A stretch of 64,000 bases of DNA from Ruminococcaceae bacterium BL-6 (GCA_902810075.1 LR778135.1:2108001-2172000); one strand, 5' to 3'; shown: positions 1 through 9,482, counted from the stretch's first letter. Numbers and translations are program-made. Notes: generated by a model not told the origin, from the letters alone.

Positions 1-78
1 CGCGTTGCCGCCGCCGCCGCCGACCCCTACCACTTTTATCTGCACAACGCTCTCTTCATTGTCGATCTCGAAAGGCAT
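1..78 (-). CDS. ftsZ: Cell division GTPase FtsZ, N-terminal fragment (runs off window)
   Basis: Only the first 26 codons are present. They read MPFEIDNEESVVQIKVVGVG and then GGGNA, the start of the FtsZ nucleotide-binding fold. FtsZ forms the GTP-dependent division ring. Two in-frame ATGs exist (87 and 78). The AGGAGG at 93..88 touches the first but lies 9 nt before the second, so 78 is preferred. It is the last visible gene of the dcw cluster and has its own likely promoter upstream. Confidence 0.9.
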   Translation of the reverse strand, partial: MPFEIDNEESVVQIKVVGVGGGGGNA

Positions 79-158
79 CTGCTGCATCCTCCTGTCTTTT
101 ATCTGAAAAAAGAATATTCTGAATGATTTAGAAAGGCAAATTGAATTTACTCTCTAAT

Positions 159-187
159 AATTTAACACTTTTCCAGATTAATTTCAA
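159..187 (-). promoter_or_regulatory. Candidate ftsZ promoter
   Basis: On the minus strand, TTGAAA (187..182), a 17-nt spacer and TAAATT (164..159) lie in an AT-rich gap between divIB and ftsZ, 80 nt before the ftsZ start. Both boxes are near the sigma-A consensus. Separate transcription of ftsZ is inferred. Confidence 0.5.
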
Positions 188-257
188 TAACATCCTGTCT
201 TTTCGCCGAATTTGTGCGACCGGTCCTCCCCGCGGCCCGCATGTGCGCTTTGTTCCC

Positions 258-1172
258 CTACCGGGAGGAAGAATTTGCCGCGGACGACGCTCCGGATGAC
301 GGCTGTGAGGAGACGGTGGCGCCCGGATCGAAATAGGCCCTGTCGTCGTCCTTCGCGCTGCTCAGGTTGAGCACCCCTTTTTCCTCGTCGCCGATGTTTT
401 TGTTTCCGTTTTCATCCTTGGTCTCCAGGACGTTCCTGCCGAACCGGAGCTTGTACTCCAGGTCGGACGAATTCCCGAGGTTCATCGTGATGCGGCCGTC
501 GTACTCCACGAGGATCCGGTAGGGACTGCTGATGTCGATTTTTGTGATCTTGTCCAATTTGTTTTCGCGGATCGCCGCGATGACGCGGCTGTAAAGATCG
601 CGGTTCTCCTTGCTTTTGTAAGCCGCCTGCTTCCCCGGCACAGCCGAGGAGAAGGCCAGCCCGTTCAAAACGGTGCAGCCCGACGGAACCCGGTTCGCAA
701 GCTCCAGCACCTTACCGGAATCCGACAGGAGCACATACCGCCCCTGAAACGACGCGGCGCCCGCCACGCCGGCCTGCTTCACCTGAATCACGAGCTTCGC
801 GGGCAGGCGGCGGGAGACCTTCACGTCTTCCAGATAGGGCAGCTTTGACTCCAGGGCGGCTTTCGCCCCTTTTGTCCCCGTCAGGAACAGATTCTCCCCC
901 GTTTTCAGTCCGCTGGCTTTGACGATCTCTTCCTGAGAATAGCGGGAGCTGCCCGTCACCTGAATGGTATCGACCTGAAAGAGAACCGTCAGCGAAAGGA
1001 CGACCGCCGCCGAAAGCACCGTCAAAAACAGAAAGAAGTAAAAAAAGCGCAGCCGGCGCCGCCTTCGCTTTTCCCTGACGCGCGGCGCCCGGCTCCCCTC
1101 CACATGACGCGGCGCGGCGGGCGGCGAAGCTTCCGGGCGCCGTGCGGTACGCTGCCGATTCTCTCTTGTCAT
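258..1172 (-). CDS. divIB: Cell division protein DivIB/FtsQ
   Basis: About 304 residues. A basic, disordered cytoplasmic N-terminus is followed by one membrane segment (FFYFFLFLTVLSAAVVLSLT) and an extracellular POTRA-type domain beginning VDTIQVTGSSRYSQEEIVKA. The C-terminus is Ser/Ala-rich. DivIB joins FtsL and the septal PBP in the divisome outside the membrane. ATG 1172 has GGAGG about 10 nt upstream; a longer frame from 1235 would overlap murA and lacks a better ribosome site. It lies between murA and ftsZ, the usual place in Clostridia. Confidence 0.9.
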   Translation of the reverse strand: MTRENRQRTARRPEASPPAAPRHVEGSRAPRVREKRRRRRLRFFYFFLFLTVLSAAVVLSLTVLFQVDTIQVTGSSRYSQEEIVKASGLKTGENLFLTGTKGAKAALESKLPYLEDVKVSRRLPAKLVIQVKQAGVAGAASFQGRYVLLSDSGKVLELANRVPSGCTVLNGLAFSSAVPGKQAAYKSKENRDLYSRVIAAIRENKLDKITKIDISSPYRILVEYDGRITMNLGNSSDLEYKLRFGRNVLETKDENGNKNIGDEEKGVLNLSSAKDDDRAYFDPGATVSSQPSSGASSAANSSSR

Positions 1173-1197
1173 CGCATTGAAACCTCCGGGTATTTTT

Positions 1198-2463
1198 TTA
1201 TTCCACTCGCCTGATGACGGCCCCCACCGCCGCAAGGCTGTTTTCGATCGCCTCGTAGCCGCGGTCGATATGTTTCAGGCCGCTCACCTGAGTCATGCCG
1301 TCCGCCGCAAGGCCCGCCATGACAAGCGCGGCCCCGCCGCGCAGGTCCGGCGCCTCGACGGACGCTCCGGAAAGCCGCCGGACGCCCTCCACGACGGCGA
1401 CGCGTCCCTCCACCTTGATGTTTGCGCCGAGGCGGAGCAGCTCCCCCACATGTTTATATCGGCTCTCGAAGATATTTTCCACAAAAACGCTTGTTCCGTC
1501 GGCGATCGAGGTCATCGCCATGACGGGCGCCTGCGCATCCGTCGGGAATCCCGGGTACGGCATGGTCCTGACCCGCTTCACCGGGTTCAGGCGCTCCGGC
1601 GCGGAAATCTTCAGCTTCCCGCCCGAAAAGGCGAGCGTGCATCCGCTTTCTTCGAACACGGGGACGAGCGGATCCAGATGGCGCGGGATGACGCTGCTGA
1701 TGACGAGCGTGCTGCCGGTGATCGCGGCCGCCACCAGATACGTCGCCGCGGCGATGCGGTCGGGGATTACGCGGTGCTCGCACCCGGAAAGGCTTTTGAC
1801 CCCTTCGATGACGATGGTGCTGCCGCCCGCGCCGGAAATTTTCGCGCCGCAGGAATTCAGGAAATCGGCAAGGTCGCAGATTTCCGGCTCCCGCGCCGCG
1901 TTTGTGATGACGGTTTCGCCGCTCGCGCACGACGCCGCGATAATCACGTTCTCCGTGGCGCCGACGCTCGGGAAGGAGAACCCGATGTTCGCGCCCTTTA
2001 AGCCGTCGCGGACGCTGCATTCCAGGCATCCGTGATCCTCCACGATCTCCAGCCCCATCTTGCGCAGGGCCGCCAGGTGAAGATCGATCGGGCGGGGGCC
2101 GAGCTCGCAGCCGCCGGGAAACGAGAGCTTCGCGCGGCCGGTTCGGGCGGCGATCGCCCCCAGAAACACGATGGAAGAACGCATTTCCCGCATCAGGTGG
2201 TCCGGGATATCGCTGTGGCAGATGCCGGAGGGGTCGATGATCAGGTCCCCGCCGTTCCGGGTCACGGTGCAGCCGAGATAACGCAGGATTTTGGCACAGG
2301 TCTCCACATCGGACAAAACGGGACAATTATGTAACACAGTCTTTGTGTTACAGAGCATCGACGCCGCCAAAATGGGCAGAGTGCTGTTTTTTGCTCCGTG
2401 AACAAGAATTTCACCCTCTAATGGATGATGTCCTTCTATTAAAAGCTTTGCCACATCAAACAC
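1198..2463 (-). CDS. murA: UDP-N-acetylglucosamine 1-carboxyvinyltransferase MurA
   Basis: At 421 residues it is full length. It transfers enolpyruvate from PEP to UDP-GlcNAc, the first committed step of peptidoglycan synthesis, in the cytoplasm. The PEP-binding start (HGAKNSTLP) and the catalytic loop SFPGGCELGPRPID, with Cys119 (fosfomycin target), are both present. The start is GTG at 2463; a second GTG at 2454 also has an AAAGG at good spacing. It lies between murG and divIB in the dcw operon. Confidence 0.97.
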   Translation of the reverse strand: MFDVAKLLIEGHHPLEGEILVHGAKNSTLPILAASMLCNTKTVLHNCPVLSDVETCAKILRYLGCTVTRNGGDLIIDPSGICHSDIPDHLMREMRSSIVFLGAIAARTGRAKLSFPGGCELGPRPIDLHLAALRKMGLEIVEDHGCLECSVRDGLKGANIGFSFPSVGATENVIIAASCASGETVITNAAREPEICDLADFLNSCGAKISGAGGSTIVIEGVKSLSGCEHRVIPDRIAAATYLVAAAITGSTLVISSVIPRHLDPLVPVFEESGCTLAFSGGKLKISAPERLNPVKRVRTMPYPGFPTDAQAPVMAMTSIADGTSVFVENIFESRYKHVGELLRLGANIKVEGRVAVVEGVRRLSGASVEAPDLRGGAALVMAGLAADGMTQVSGLKHIDRGYEAIENSLAAVGAVIRRVE

Positions 2464-2526
2464 CCTTTCTTACCTTTCGTGCACTGCTATACTATGCAAT
2501 TGGAAGGGTGATGTGTGACTGGGGCA

Positions 2527-3651
2527 TTATGCGCGGCGTGCCAGAATTTCCCGGATAATCCGGTAAATGCGTTCGTTCGCGTCGATAATTGCCATTTTTT
2601 CGGCGTTGGCTCCGATCTCTTTCGTGCCGCCGGGCAGTGCGAACACCTTTTCGACCTTTTTGCACAGGGCTTCGCCGGTCAGGTCCTTTTCCTCGATCAT
2701 CAGCGCGGCGCGCCGGCGCACAAGCGCCATGGCGTTGTGGTACTGGTGGTTTTCGGCGACGTTCGGCGACGGGATCAGGATCGAGGCTCTGCCCCGCGCC
2801 TGCAGCTCGCTCAGCGTGATCGCGCCCGCACGGCAGATCACAAGGTCGGCCGCCGCCAGGCATTCGGGCATGTTCCTGATGTATTCCTTCAGCACGATAT
2901 TCTTGGCCTTTACGGGGTCGAGCCCCTTTTCCTTCAGGGCCTGCGGCAGCCAGCGCCCGTACTGGCCGTAGCCGTGGATATGCTGGTATTTCTGATTTTT
3001 CGCGCTGGAAAGCAGCAGCGTTTCCATCGCCTCGTTGATCGTCCTGGCCCCCAGGCTCCCGCCGAACGAAAGGATCAGCGGACGGCTGTCCAATCCGAGC
3101 GCGCGGCGCGCCTCGGCGCGGTCCGCGCGGAGGATCTCCTGCCGCACCGGGTTCCCGGTCAGGACGCAGTCGGCTTTTTTGCTCAGATACTTCTGCGCGT
3201 CTGGAACCGCCAGCATGGTGCGGTCCGCTTTTTTCGAGAGCATCTGGTTCGTGATGCCCGGGTAGGCGTTCTGCTCGTGGATCACCGACGGAATCCCCAT
3301 GCGGATCGCGTCGCGGATCACCGGGCCGCTGACATAGCCGCCCGTCCCGACGCACAGGTCCGGGGCAAAATCGAGCAGGATCCTGCGCGCCTCCCGGCTG
3401 GCGGTGAGGATGCGCACGGCGGTCTTCACGTTCCTCTTCAGGTTGTTCCAGCTCGGCTTGCGCTGAAAGCCGGAAATTTCGATGCTCTTGAAGCGGAACC
3501 CCGCCTCCGGCACGAGCCGCTCCTCCATCCCGCCTTTCGCGCCGATATACAGGATCTGCGTATCCGGCTCCTTCTCGCGTATGTAGCCGGCGATCGCCAG
3601 AGCCGGGTTGATATGGCCGGCGGTTCCTCCCCCGGCAAACAGTAATTTCAT
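2527..3651 (-). CDS. murG: Undecaprenyldiphospho-muramoylpentapeptide GlcNAc transferase MurG
   Basis: 374 residues with a GT-B fold. The N-terminal glycine loop LLFAGGGTAGHINPALA and the donor-site region ILSFGGSLGARTINEA are clear, as is HEQNAYPG. MurG adds GlcNAc to lipid I to make lipid II on the inner membrane face. It sits between ftsW and murA with short gaps, consistent with one transcript. Confidence 0.97.
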   Translation of the reverse strand: MKLLFAGGGTAGHINPALAIAGYIREKEPDTQILYIGAKGGMEERLVPEAGFRFKSIEISGFQRKPSWNNLKRNVKTAVRILTASREARRILLDFAPDLCVGTGGYVSGPVIRDAIRMGIPSVIHEQNAYPGITNQMLSKKADRTMLAVPDAQKYLSKKADCVLTGNPVRQEILRADRAEARRALGLDSRPLILSFGGSLGARTINEAMETLLLSSAKNQKYQHIHGYGQYGRWLPQALKEKGLDPVKAKNIVLKEYIRNMPECLAAADLVICRAGAITLSELQARGRASILIPSPNVAENHQYHNAMALVRRRAALMIEEKDLTGEALCKKVEKVFALPGGTKEIGANAEKMAIIDANERIYRIIREILARRA

Positions 3652-3731
3652 TGCGGTTCCTCCCAGGATTTGTTTGAAGAATGACGATAAATTGTGCCGG
3701 ACAGGCCGGTTCCCCGATTTTCAAACAAGGC

Positions 3732-4982
3732 CTATGTCTTTTCAATCGCGGATGTCCGGGAAATGGAAAGCACCACGCCCATCTGCGCCAGCAGGATGAT
3801 CAGGGACGTGCCCCCGTAGCTGAAAAACGGAAGGCTGATGCCGGTGTTCGGGATGGTGTTCGTGATGACGGCGATGTTGAGGACCACCTGAAGCCCCACC
3901 TGGAGCGTCAGGCCGATCCCGAGCAGCATGCCGAATTTATCCTTCGCCTTCAGCGAAATCGTGACGCCCCTCCACACGAGAAGCGCGAACAGGATGACGA
4001 TGATGAGCGCGCCGATGAACCCGAGCTCTTCGCAGACGACCGCGAAGATAAAGTCGTTCTGCGGCTCCGGCAGATAAAGGAACTTCTGGCGCGACTGCCC
4101 CAGGCCAAGCCCCAGAAGGCCGCCGGAGCCGATCGCGTAGAGCGACTGGCGGGTCTGCCAGGTATCGGCCATCAGGGCCTTGTTGGTGGTGAACGGATCC
4201 AGCCACGCGACGATGCGGTCGTTCGCATAGCCAAGCTCCGACGCAAAGAGCACCAGATACGCGATCCCGGCCGTGACGGCGCCGAACGCCACGCCGAACC
4301 AGCGCAGCCTGACCCCGCCGATGAACATCATCATGCCGGCCAGCGCGACGACGATGACGGCAGCCGAAACATGCGGCTCCTGAACCAGCAGGAACACGGT
4401 GATGCCGAGCAGGATCATATACGGCAGAACGCCGTACCGGAACGTATCCATGCGCTTGAAGTTGATCGAAATCAGGTGCGCGAAGCAGAGCGTCAGGGCA
4501 AATTTCGCGATCTCCGACGGCTGAAACTGAAAGACGCCGAGATCGATCCACCGGTGGACATCTTTGGTGCCCGGCAGAAACAGCACCACGATGAGAAGCG
4601 CGTAGCTGACAAGGAGAAGGGGGATCGCGAATTTATGAAGATGGTGATAATCGAAATACGAGATGGACAGCATCAGGACCACCCCCAGAACGGCAAAGAC
4701 CGCCTGGCGGGTGATGAAATAATAGCTGTCCTTGTTGAAATTGTAGTACGCATAGGCAAAGCTCGCCGAAAACAGCATGACAAGCCCGATGACGAGCAGA
4801 ATGAGCACAAGGAAAAGGAAGGGCATGTCAAGGCCGGAGCGCACGGAAAAAAGATGGAATTTTTTGCGGACCCGCCGGTAGGCGCCCATCGGTTTCCCCT
4901 CGGCTGCCGCGGGCGCGGCCTTCTTTCCCCTTTGATGGGGTGCGGCCCCTTCGTTTGCGAACCTTCCCGCTTCGTTCGGCAT
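3732..4982 (-). CDS. ftsW: SEDS-family septal glycosyltransferase FtsW/SpoVE
   Basis: About 416 residues with ten or so membrane segments. The SEDS signature region is present (WIDLGVFQFQPSEIAKFALT near the middle; SLPFFSYGGTSLI near the end). FtsW/SpoVE polymerises glycan strands with its cognate PBP. Of several ATGs (5012, 5000, 4988, 4982) the last is preferred: GGGAGGG at 4995..4989 is 6 nt before it. In this cluster the SpoVD-type PBP upstream is its likely partner. Whether it acts in vegetative division, spore cortex or both cannot be told from sequence. Confidence 0.93.
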   Translation of the reverse strand: MPNEAGRFANEGAAPHQRGKKAAPAAAEGKPMGAYRRVRKKFHLFSVRSGLDMPFLFLVLILLVIGLVMLFSASFAYAYYNFNKDSYYFITRQAVFAVLGVVLMLSISYFDYHHLHKFAIPLLLVSYALLIVVLFLPGTKDVHRWIDLGVFQFQPSEIAKFALTLCFAHLISINFKRMDTFRYGVLPYMILLGITVFLLVQEPHVSAAVIVVALAGMMMFIGGVRLRWFGVAFGAVTAGIAYLVLFASELGYANDRIVAWLDPFTTNKALMADTWQTRQSLYAIGSGGLLGLGLGQSRQKFLYLPEPQNDFIFAVVCEELGFIGALIIVILFALLVWRGVTISLKAKDKFGMLLGIGLTLQVGLQVVLNIAVITNTIPNTGISLPFFSYGGTSLIILLAQMGVVLSISRTSAIEKT

Positions 4983-5060
4983 TTTCATCCCTCCCGCCAT
5001 AAAAACAATCATATCATGGTCACAGTTCGTAATCTGTCAAAGCCTGCCGTTCCTTCCGCT

Positions 5061-6080
5061 TTAAATGCCGTAAACGACGCAGAGGATCGAAACGGCCCCG
5101 CCGAGGATGGTGACGGCGGAAAACACCAGGCAGATTTTGATTTCGCTCCATCCGCACATCTCAAAATGGTGGTGGATGGGGCTCATTTTAAACAGCCGTT
5201 TGCCGTGGGTGGCTTTGAAATAAGAAACCTGAAGCACCACGGAAAGGATCTCGCACAGATAGACGATCCCGAGTGGCAGAAGCAGCACGGGCACGTTCAT
5301 TCCAAAGGCCAGCGCGCACACCATGCCACCCAGAAAAAGCGAGCCGGTGTCGCCCATAAAGACCTTCGCGGGGTTGAAATTCCAAAACAAAAAGCCCAGG
5401 CATCCCCCCGCAAGCGCCGCGGATACAATGCCAAGGCCGCGAAGATTGAGGATTCCGGCGATCACAAGGTAAGAAAGGCCGACAAAGAACGTGACGGAGG
5501 CATTCAGGCCGTCGATCCCGTCGGTGAAGTTGACGGCGTTGACAACGCCCACAATGACAAACAGCGCGATCAGCCAGTAAAAGGCGCCGAGATCCACGCT
5601 CCCGACAAACGGAATGATGGTGGCGGAGCCGGCCCCTGAGAAATAGAGCGACGCAAGATAAGCGCCCGCCGCCAGAAACTGAAGCACCAGCTTCTGACGC
5701 GCGGTCAGGCCGAGGTTGCGCTTTTTGACCACTTTGATATAGTCGTCGAAAAAGCCGACGGCACCGAAGAACAGCGCCATGCCCAGGCCGCCGAACACCT
5801 TCATCCGCATGGGCAGGCTCTCCGTCGCGCCCAGCGAGTTCCCGCCCGCCGAACGGTAATACAGCGGCACACAGATCAGCACAGAGACCAGAATTCCCAA
5901 AATGAACATCAGGCCGCCCATCGTGGGCGTGCCCTGCTTCTTCTTATGCCATTTCGGGCCGTCTTCCAGAATAGTCTGCCCAAAATGAAGCCTTCTTAAA
6001 AACGGGATGATCCATTTTCCCGAAATTCCGGTGATTGCAAACGCGATCAGCGCCGCCGCCAGTATTTCCGTCTCCGCCAT
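5061..6080 (-). CDS. mraY: Phospho-N-acetylmuramoyl-pentapeptide transferase MraY
   Basis: 339 residues and about ten membrane segments. Hallmarks are KKKQGTPTMGGLMF near the N-terminus, the acidic pairs FFDDYIKV and NFTDGIDGLN, and the HHHFE loop near the C-terminus (MSPIHHHFEMCGWSE). It transfers phospho-MurNAc-pentapeptide to undecaprenyl phosphate, giving lipid I. Next to it, murD is absent downstream and murE/murF are absent upstream, unlike the usual dcw order. Confidence 0.97.
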   Translation of the reverse strand: MAETEILAAALIAFAITGISGKWIIPFLRRLHFGQTILEDGPKWHKKKQGTPTMGGLMFILGILVSVLICVPLYYRSAGGNSLGATESLPMRMKVFGGLGMALFFGAVGFFDDYIKVVKKRNLGLTARQKLVLQFLAAGAYLASLYFSGAGSATIIPFVGSVDLGAFYWLIALFVIVGVVNAVNFTDGIDGLNASVTFFVGLSYLVIAGILNLRGLGIVSAALAGGCLGFLFWNFNPAKVFMGDTGSLFLGGMVCALAFGMNVPVLLLPLGIVYLCEILSVVLQVSYFKATHGKRLFKMSPIHHHFEMCGWSEIKICLVFSAVTILGGAVSILCVVYGI

Positions 6081-6382
6081 GAACTTGTTCCACCTTTTTC
6101 GTTTTTTCTTTTTGTGTTTTCTTTATTTATGATCTATTTACTGTTTTATTATTATAACATGATGGAATGCAGATTTTCCGTTTTGACACGGCAAAGTTTC
6201 CGCTTATGCCGTGAGGTTATTTGGCACATTTGCAATACGGAGCAACCATTGAATACAGAAAACCCCGGTGCGTAAACCTTTCCGTTCCATGGAGCTTTGC
6301 TCCCACTGCAAAGTTATATACCAAGCTGTAAGATTTCGAAATACGCGGAGCGCTCACCCATGTTATCCCAGGCGCCGTGAGG
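6081..6382. other. 302-bp intergenic region with a promoter and a 13-bp direct repeat
   Basis: No convincing gene. On the minus strand an extended -10 (TGTTATAAT, 6159..6151) precedes mraY. The 13-mer GCCGTGAGGTTAT occurs at 6208-6220 and again at 6374-6386, where it covers the stop of the upstream Mur-ligase-like gene. The remainder shows no clear structure. It lies where murE/murF would normally be. Confidence 0.4.
6151..6159 (-). promoter_or_regulatory. Candidate extended -10 promoter for mraY
   Basis: The minus strand reads TG-T-TATAAT, an exact extended -10, about 70 nt before the mraY start. No good -35 is seen, which extended -10 promoters can tolerate. It suggests mraY-ftsW-murG can be transcribed apart from the PBP gene. 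Confidence 0.4.
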
Positions 6383-6967
6383 TTATGATACCCCAAAAGC
6401 CGTTTCGGAATAAACCTTTTCTTTCGCCGAAAAAAGCCGGTTCAGGCTGCCCAGCACATCCGCGAACGGAATCCCGCAGCTGACCGCGGCGCAGGCCGCG
6501 ATCAGACAGGGCTCGATCTGCTTTTCATCCGCAAGCCGCACCCGGCCGATCACGCCGACACCGACGATTTCAAAAACGACGCCCTCGTCCGTCTTCCGGA
6601 TGTTCCGCGCGGTAAAATCGGCGCTGTCGCTCTCGGCGGAATAGGTGACGAGCTTTTCCGCGGGGATGCTCCGCCGGTCCCCCGAAAAAGCGGAATCGAT
6701 CACGCAGCGCGCAAACTTTTCCGTGCGGAACCCGGGCCATTCCCGCTCCACGGAAAGGACGAAAGGCACGGTTTCCCCGCGCACCTCCCGCAGACGGGAC
6801 GGCGGAAGCACCAGGTATGCGGGCGGCTCCCCGAAATCCGGGCTGCAGGCGGTGCGGTAGCCGCTTTCCTTCAGGATCCTGCACAGAGCCGCGGCTGCTC
6901 CCGGATTTTCCATCACGATCAGCCGCACGGCCGGCACGGTTTTATAAAAAGATTCCGAACCATTCAT
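6383..6967 (-). CDS. Mur-ligase-like protein lacking the ATPase core (MurE/MurF remnant?)
   Basis: 194 residues. From about residue 107 the chain resembles the central domain of MurE/MurF (VTYSAESDSADFTARNIRKT, then an alpha helix with IAACAAVSCGIPFADVLGSL). No GKTTT P-loop and no C-terminal ligase domain are present, so it cannot be a normal Mur ligase. It lies between the PBP and mraY genes, where murE and murF usually stand. It may be a decayed ligase or a protein put to new use. The frame is open with normal codon use, so it is called a CDS. Family assignment is by eye. Confidence 0.5.
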   Translation of the reverse strand: MNGSESFYKTVPAVRLIVMENPGAAAALCRILKESGYRTACSPDFGEPPAYLVLPPSRLREVRGETVPFVLSVEREWPGFRTEKFARCVIDSAFSGDRRSIPAEKLVTYSAESDSADFTARNIRKTDEGVVFEIVGVGVIGRVRLADEKQIEPCLIAACAAVSCGIPFADVLGSLNRLFSAKEKVYSETAFGVS

Positions 6968-7087
6968 GTTGACTCCTCCTTAGGGAACCGATGATTTCAA
7001 TGACATGCGCGCACCCGGCGAGGGGTTTCTGACACAGTCCGGGGGCGGAAAAGAGCCGCCGGATGCGTGCGCGGAATCAATCAGCTG

Positions 7088-9346
7088 TCACTCCACCTGA
7101 TCCAGCTCGATAAAGCCGACTTCGACCACCGTGCCGGGCTCGACCTTCTGCCCCGCGGGGATGCTCTGGGAACGGGAGTGGGCGTTCGTCGTGGTGAGCG
7201 CGGCGCCCGAAATGCTGATGTTGACGCCCGCTTCCGCGGCGACGCGGTTCGCTTCGGACAGCGTCAGGCCCGTCAGCGTGGGAACCGTGACCGTCTTCGA
7301 CCGGTTTTCGGCGTCGGTGATGAGGACCACCGTTCCGTTCTTCGGAATGCTCTTGCCGGGTTCCGGAATCTGCTTCAGAACCGTGCCGCCGCTGCCGTAG
7401 ACCTTCGCGGTCAGCTCCAGCTTCTGCACGGCGGCCTTGGCCTCGCTGACCTTTTTGCCCACCGTGTTCGGCGCGCTGATGTCGAGCTTTGCCAGCTCTT
7501 CTTCGGTGTATTTGTGTTCAACGCCCAGATAGGGCAGGATTTCTTCCATGGATTTGGCGAACACCGGCCCCGCGACCGCGCTGCCGTAGTAGCTGTCGCC
7601 GTGCGGCTCGTCGTAGAAGACGAGCAGGGCGACCTTGGGGTCGTCCGCGGGCGCGTACCCGCAGTAGGATGCGATGTACTCCATCTTTTTCCTGCCGCCC
7701 GCGATATAGTCCGCGACCTTCTCGGATGTCCCCGTTTTCCCCGCCACGCGGTAGCCGGGCAGATATCCGTTTTTCGCGGTGCCGATCGTCGCGTTTTTCT
7801 GGAGGATGGCGCTCATGCGCCGCGACGTCTCGTTGGAGACGACCTGGCGCTTGACCTTCGGGGCGATGGATTTGACGATGTTGCCGTCGCTGTCGATGAT
7901 CTGGCTGACGATGTGGGGCTGCACCAGGTATCCGCCGTTCGCCACGGCGGCGGCGACCGTGACCATCTGGATCGGCGTGATGCTGAAGTTCTGGCCGAAC
8001 GATTCCGTCGCCAGCTCCACGGGGTTGAGCTGCTGGGCGGTATAGTAAAGGCTGCCCGCCTCGCCCGGCAGGTCGACGCCCGTTTTTTCCGTCAGGCCGA
8101 ACGCGGAGAAATATTTATAGAAGCGGTCCGGGCCGAGCATCTCCCCCAGCCGGACGAAAACGGGGTTGCAGGAATTGAGCACGCCCTGGACGAACGTCTC
8201 GCTGCCGTGGCCTATTTTTCTCCAGCAGTGGATGGTGGTTCCGGCAACGTTCACCGAGCCGCTGCAGTAAAACGGCGTGTTCTCGCTGACGACCCCTTCT
8301 TCCAGCCCCATGGAGCCGACGGCCATTTTGAAAACGGAGCCGGGGTAATAGGTGTCGCTGACCGCCTTGTTCCGCCACTGGGCCTGAAGGGCGTCGTTCG
8401 TCGCCTTGGCCTTGGCTTCCTTCTGCTTTTTGCCCTCTTCCGTCTGGTCGTTTCCGGCGGGCATGGCGTTGATCTTTGCGGCCTCGGCCTTATCCGCGAT
8501 GACGAGCGGGTTGTTCGGGTCGAAATCCCCCTTGACGGCCATGCCGAGGATCGCGCCGGTATCGACATCCATCGCGATCGCGGTGGCCCGGTTCCCGACT
8601 TTGTTGGCGATGAGGCCCTCTTCCAGATTCTTTTCCAGAAAATGCTGGATGACCTGGTCGATGGTCAGCACCAGGCTGTACCCATCCTGTGCGTCCACCT
8701 TCTGCTCGTACTGGAACGGCATGTCGGTGCCGATGGCGTTTTTCGCCGTGACAAGGCGCCCGGCGGTGCCGCTCAGATATTTGTCGTAATAGGCCTCCAC
8801 GCCGGCGAGCCCCTGGCTGTCGGTCCCCGTAAAGCCGATCACGTTGGCCGCGAACGCCCCGAAGCGGTAGTACCGCTTGTAATCCTGGATCAGCCGGATG
8901 CCGCTTCCCATTTTATTTTCTTCCTTGAATTTCAGGATCTGGTCCTTGACATCCGTTTCCACCTTGCGCTTGAGCACGTCGTAGTAGCTTTTTTTCTTCG
9001 TATGCTCCAGAATCTCCTTTTTATCCATCCCAAGGATTTTGGAAAGGCCCTCCGCGACTTTTTCCTTCTGCGCATCATCCTTTAAATAAGCGGGCTCGAG
9101 AACAACCGTCCAGACCGTAGCGCTTTCCGCCAGCGACTGCATGTTGCAGTCGTAGATCGTGCCGCGCTGCGCGGTGATCGTCGTATCCTTGAGCTGCTGG
9201 TCGATGGCCCGCTCCTGAAGGCTTTCGCCCTCCACAAGCTGAAGCTTCACCAGGCTGAAGATCACGGCGCCGAATCCCACCGCGATCAAAATCACGAGAA
9301 CAAAAAGCGTCCTGCGCCACATCCGAATGGTCGTTCCCTTTGACAT
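7088..9346 (-). CDS. spoVD: Class B penicillin-binding protein of SpoVD/FtsI type with two PASTA domains
   Basis: About 752 residues. An N-terminal membrane anchor (LFVLVILIAVGFGAVIF) precedes the dimerisation domain (TAQRGTIYDCN) and a transpeptidase domain with SVFK (Ser near 336), SCN (near 392) and KTGTS (near 538). Two C-terminal PASTA repeats follow (TVGKKVSEAKAAVQKL; LTGLTLSEANRVAAEAG). It cross-links peptidoglycan outside the membrane, probably with the SEDS protein at 3732. PASTA domains fit SpoVD or a vegetative FtsI equally. Start 9346 is chosen because homologues begin just before the anchor. Confidence 0.9.
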   Translation of the reverse strand: MSKGTTIRMWRRTLFVLVILIAVGFGAVIFSLVKLQLVEGESLQERAIDQQLKDTTITAQRGTIYDCNMQSLAESATVWTVVLEPAYLKDDAQKEKVAEGLSKILGMDKKEILEHTKKKSYYDVLKRKVETDVKDQILKFKEENKMGSGIRLIQDYKRYYRFGAFAANVIGFTGTDSQGLAGVEAYYDKYLSGTAGRLVTAKNAIGTDMPFQYEQKVDAQDGYSLVLTIDQVIQHFLEKNLEEGLIANKVGNRATAIAMDVDTGAILGMAVKGDFDPNNPLVIADKAEAAKINAMPAGNDQTEEGKKQKEAKAKATNDALQAQWRNKAVSDTYYPGSVFKMAVGSMGLEEGVVSENTPFYCSGSVNVAGTTIHCWRKIGHGSETFVQGVLNSCNPVFVRLGEMLGPDRFYKYFSAFGLTEKTGVDLPGEAGSLYYTAQQLNPVELATESFGQNFSITPIQMVTVAAAVANGGYLVQPHIVSQIIDSDGNIVKSIAPKVKRQVVSNETSRRMSAILQKNATIGTAKNGYLPGYRVAGKTGTSEKVADYIAGGRKKMEYIASYCGYAPADDPKVALLVFYDEPHGDSYYGSAVAGPVFAKSMEEILPYLGVEHKYTEEELAKLDISAPNTVGKKVSEAKAAVQKLELTAKVYGSGGTVLKQIPEPGKSIPKNGTVVLITDAENRSKTVTVPTLTGLTLSEANRVAAEAGVNISISGAALTTTNAHSRSQSIPAGQKVEPGTVVEVGFIELDQVE

Positions 9347-9482
9347 AAAATATCCCCCACCGTTCCGGGCGCACGGGCCCGCTATAAAAATGAGAGTCAA
9401 GATCATCTCTCAACTCTCCGGTTTTCCAGCACCAGCGCCTCGAAAGACTTTGGTACTAATACTTATTGACCAGGTGTTTTAT

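Noticed and set aside
3681-9085. Long plus-strand open frames opposite ftsW-mraY and the PBP gene (about 650-670 codons)
   Set aside because: Low-complexity shadow translations of recognised minus-strand genes.
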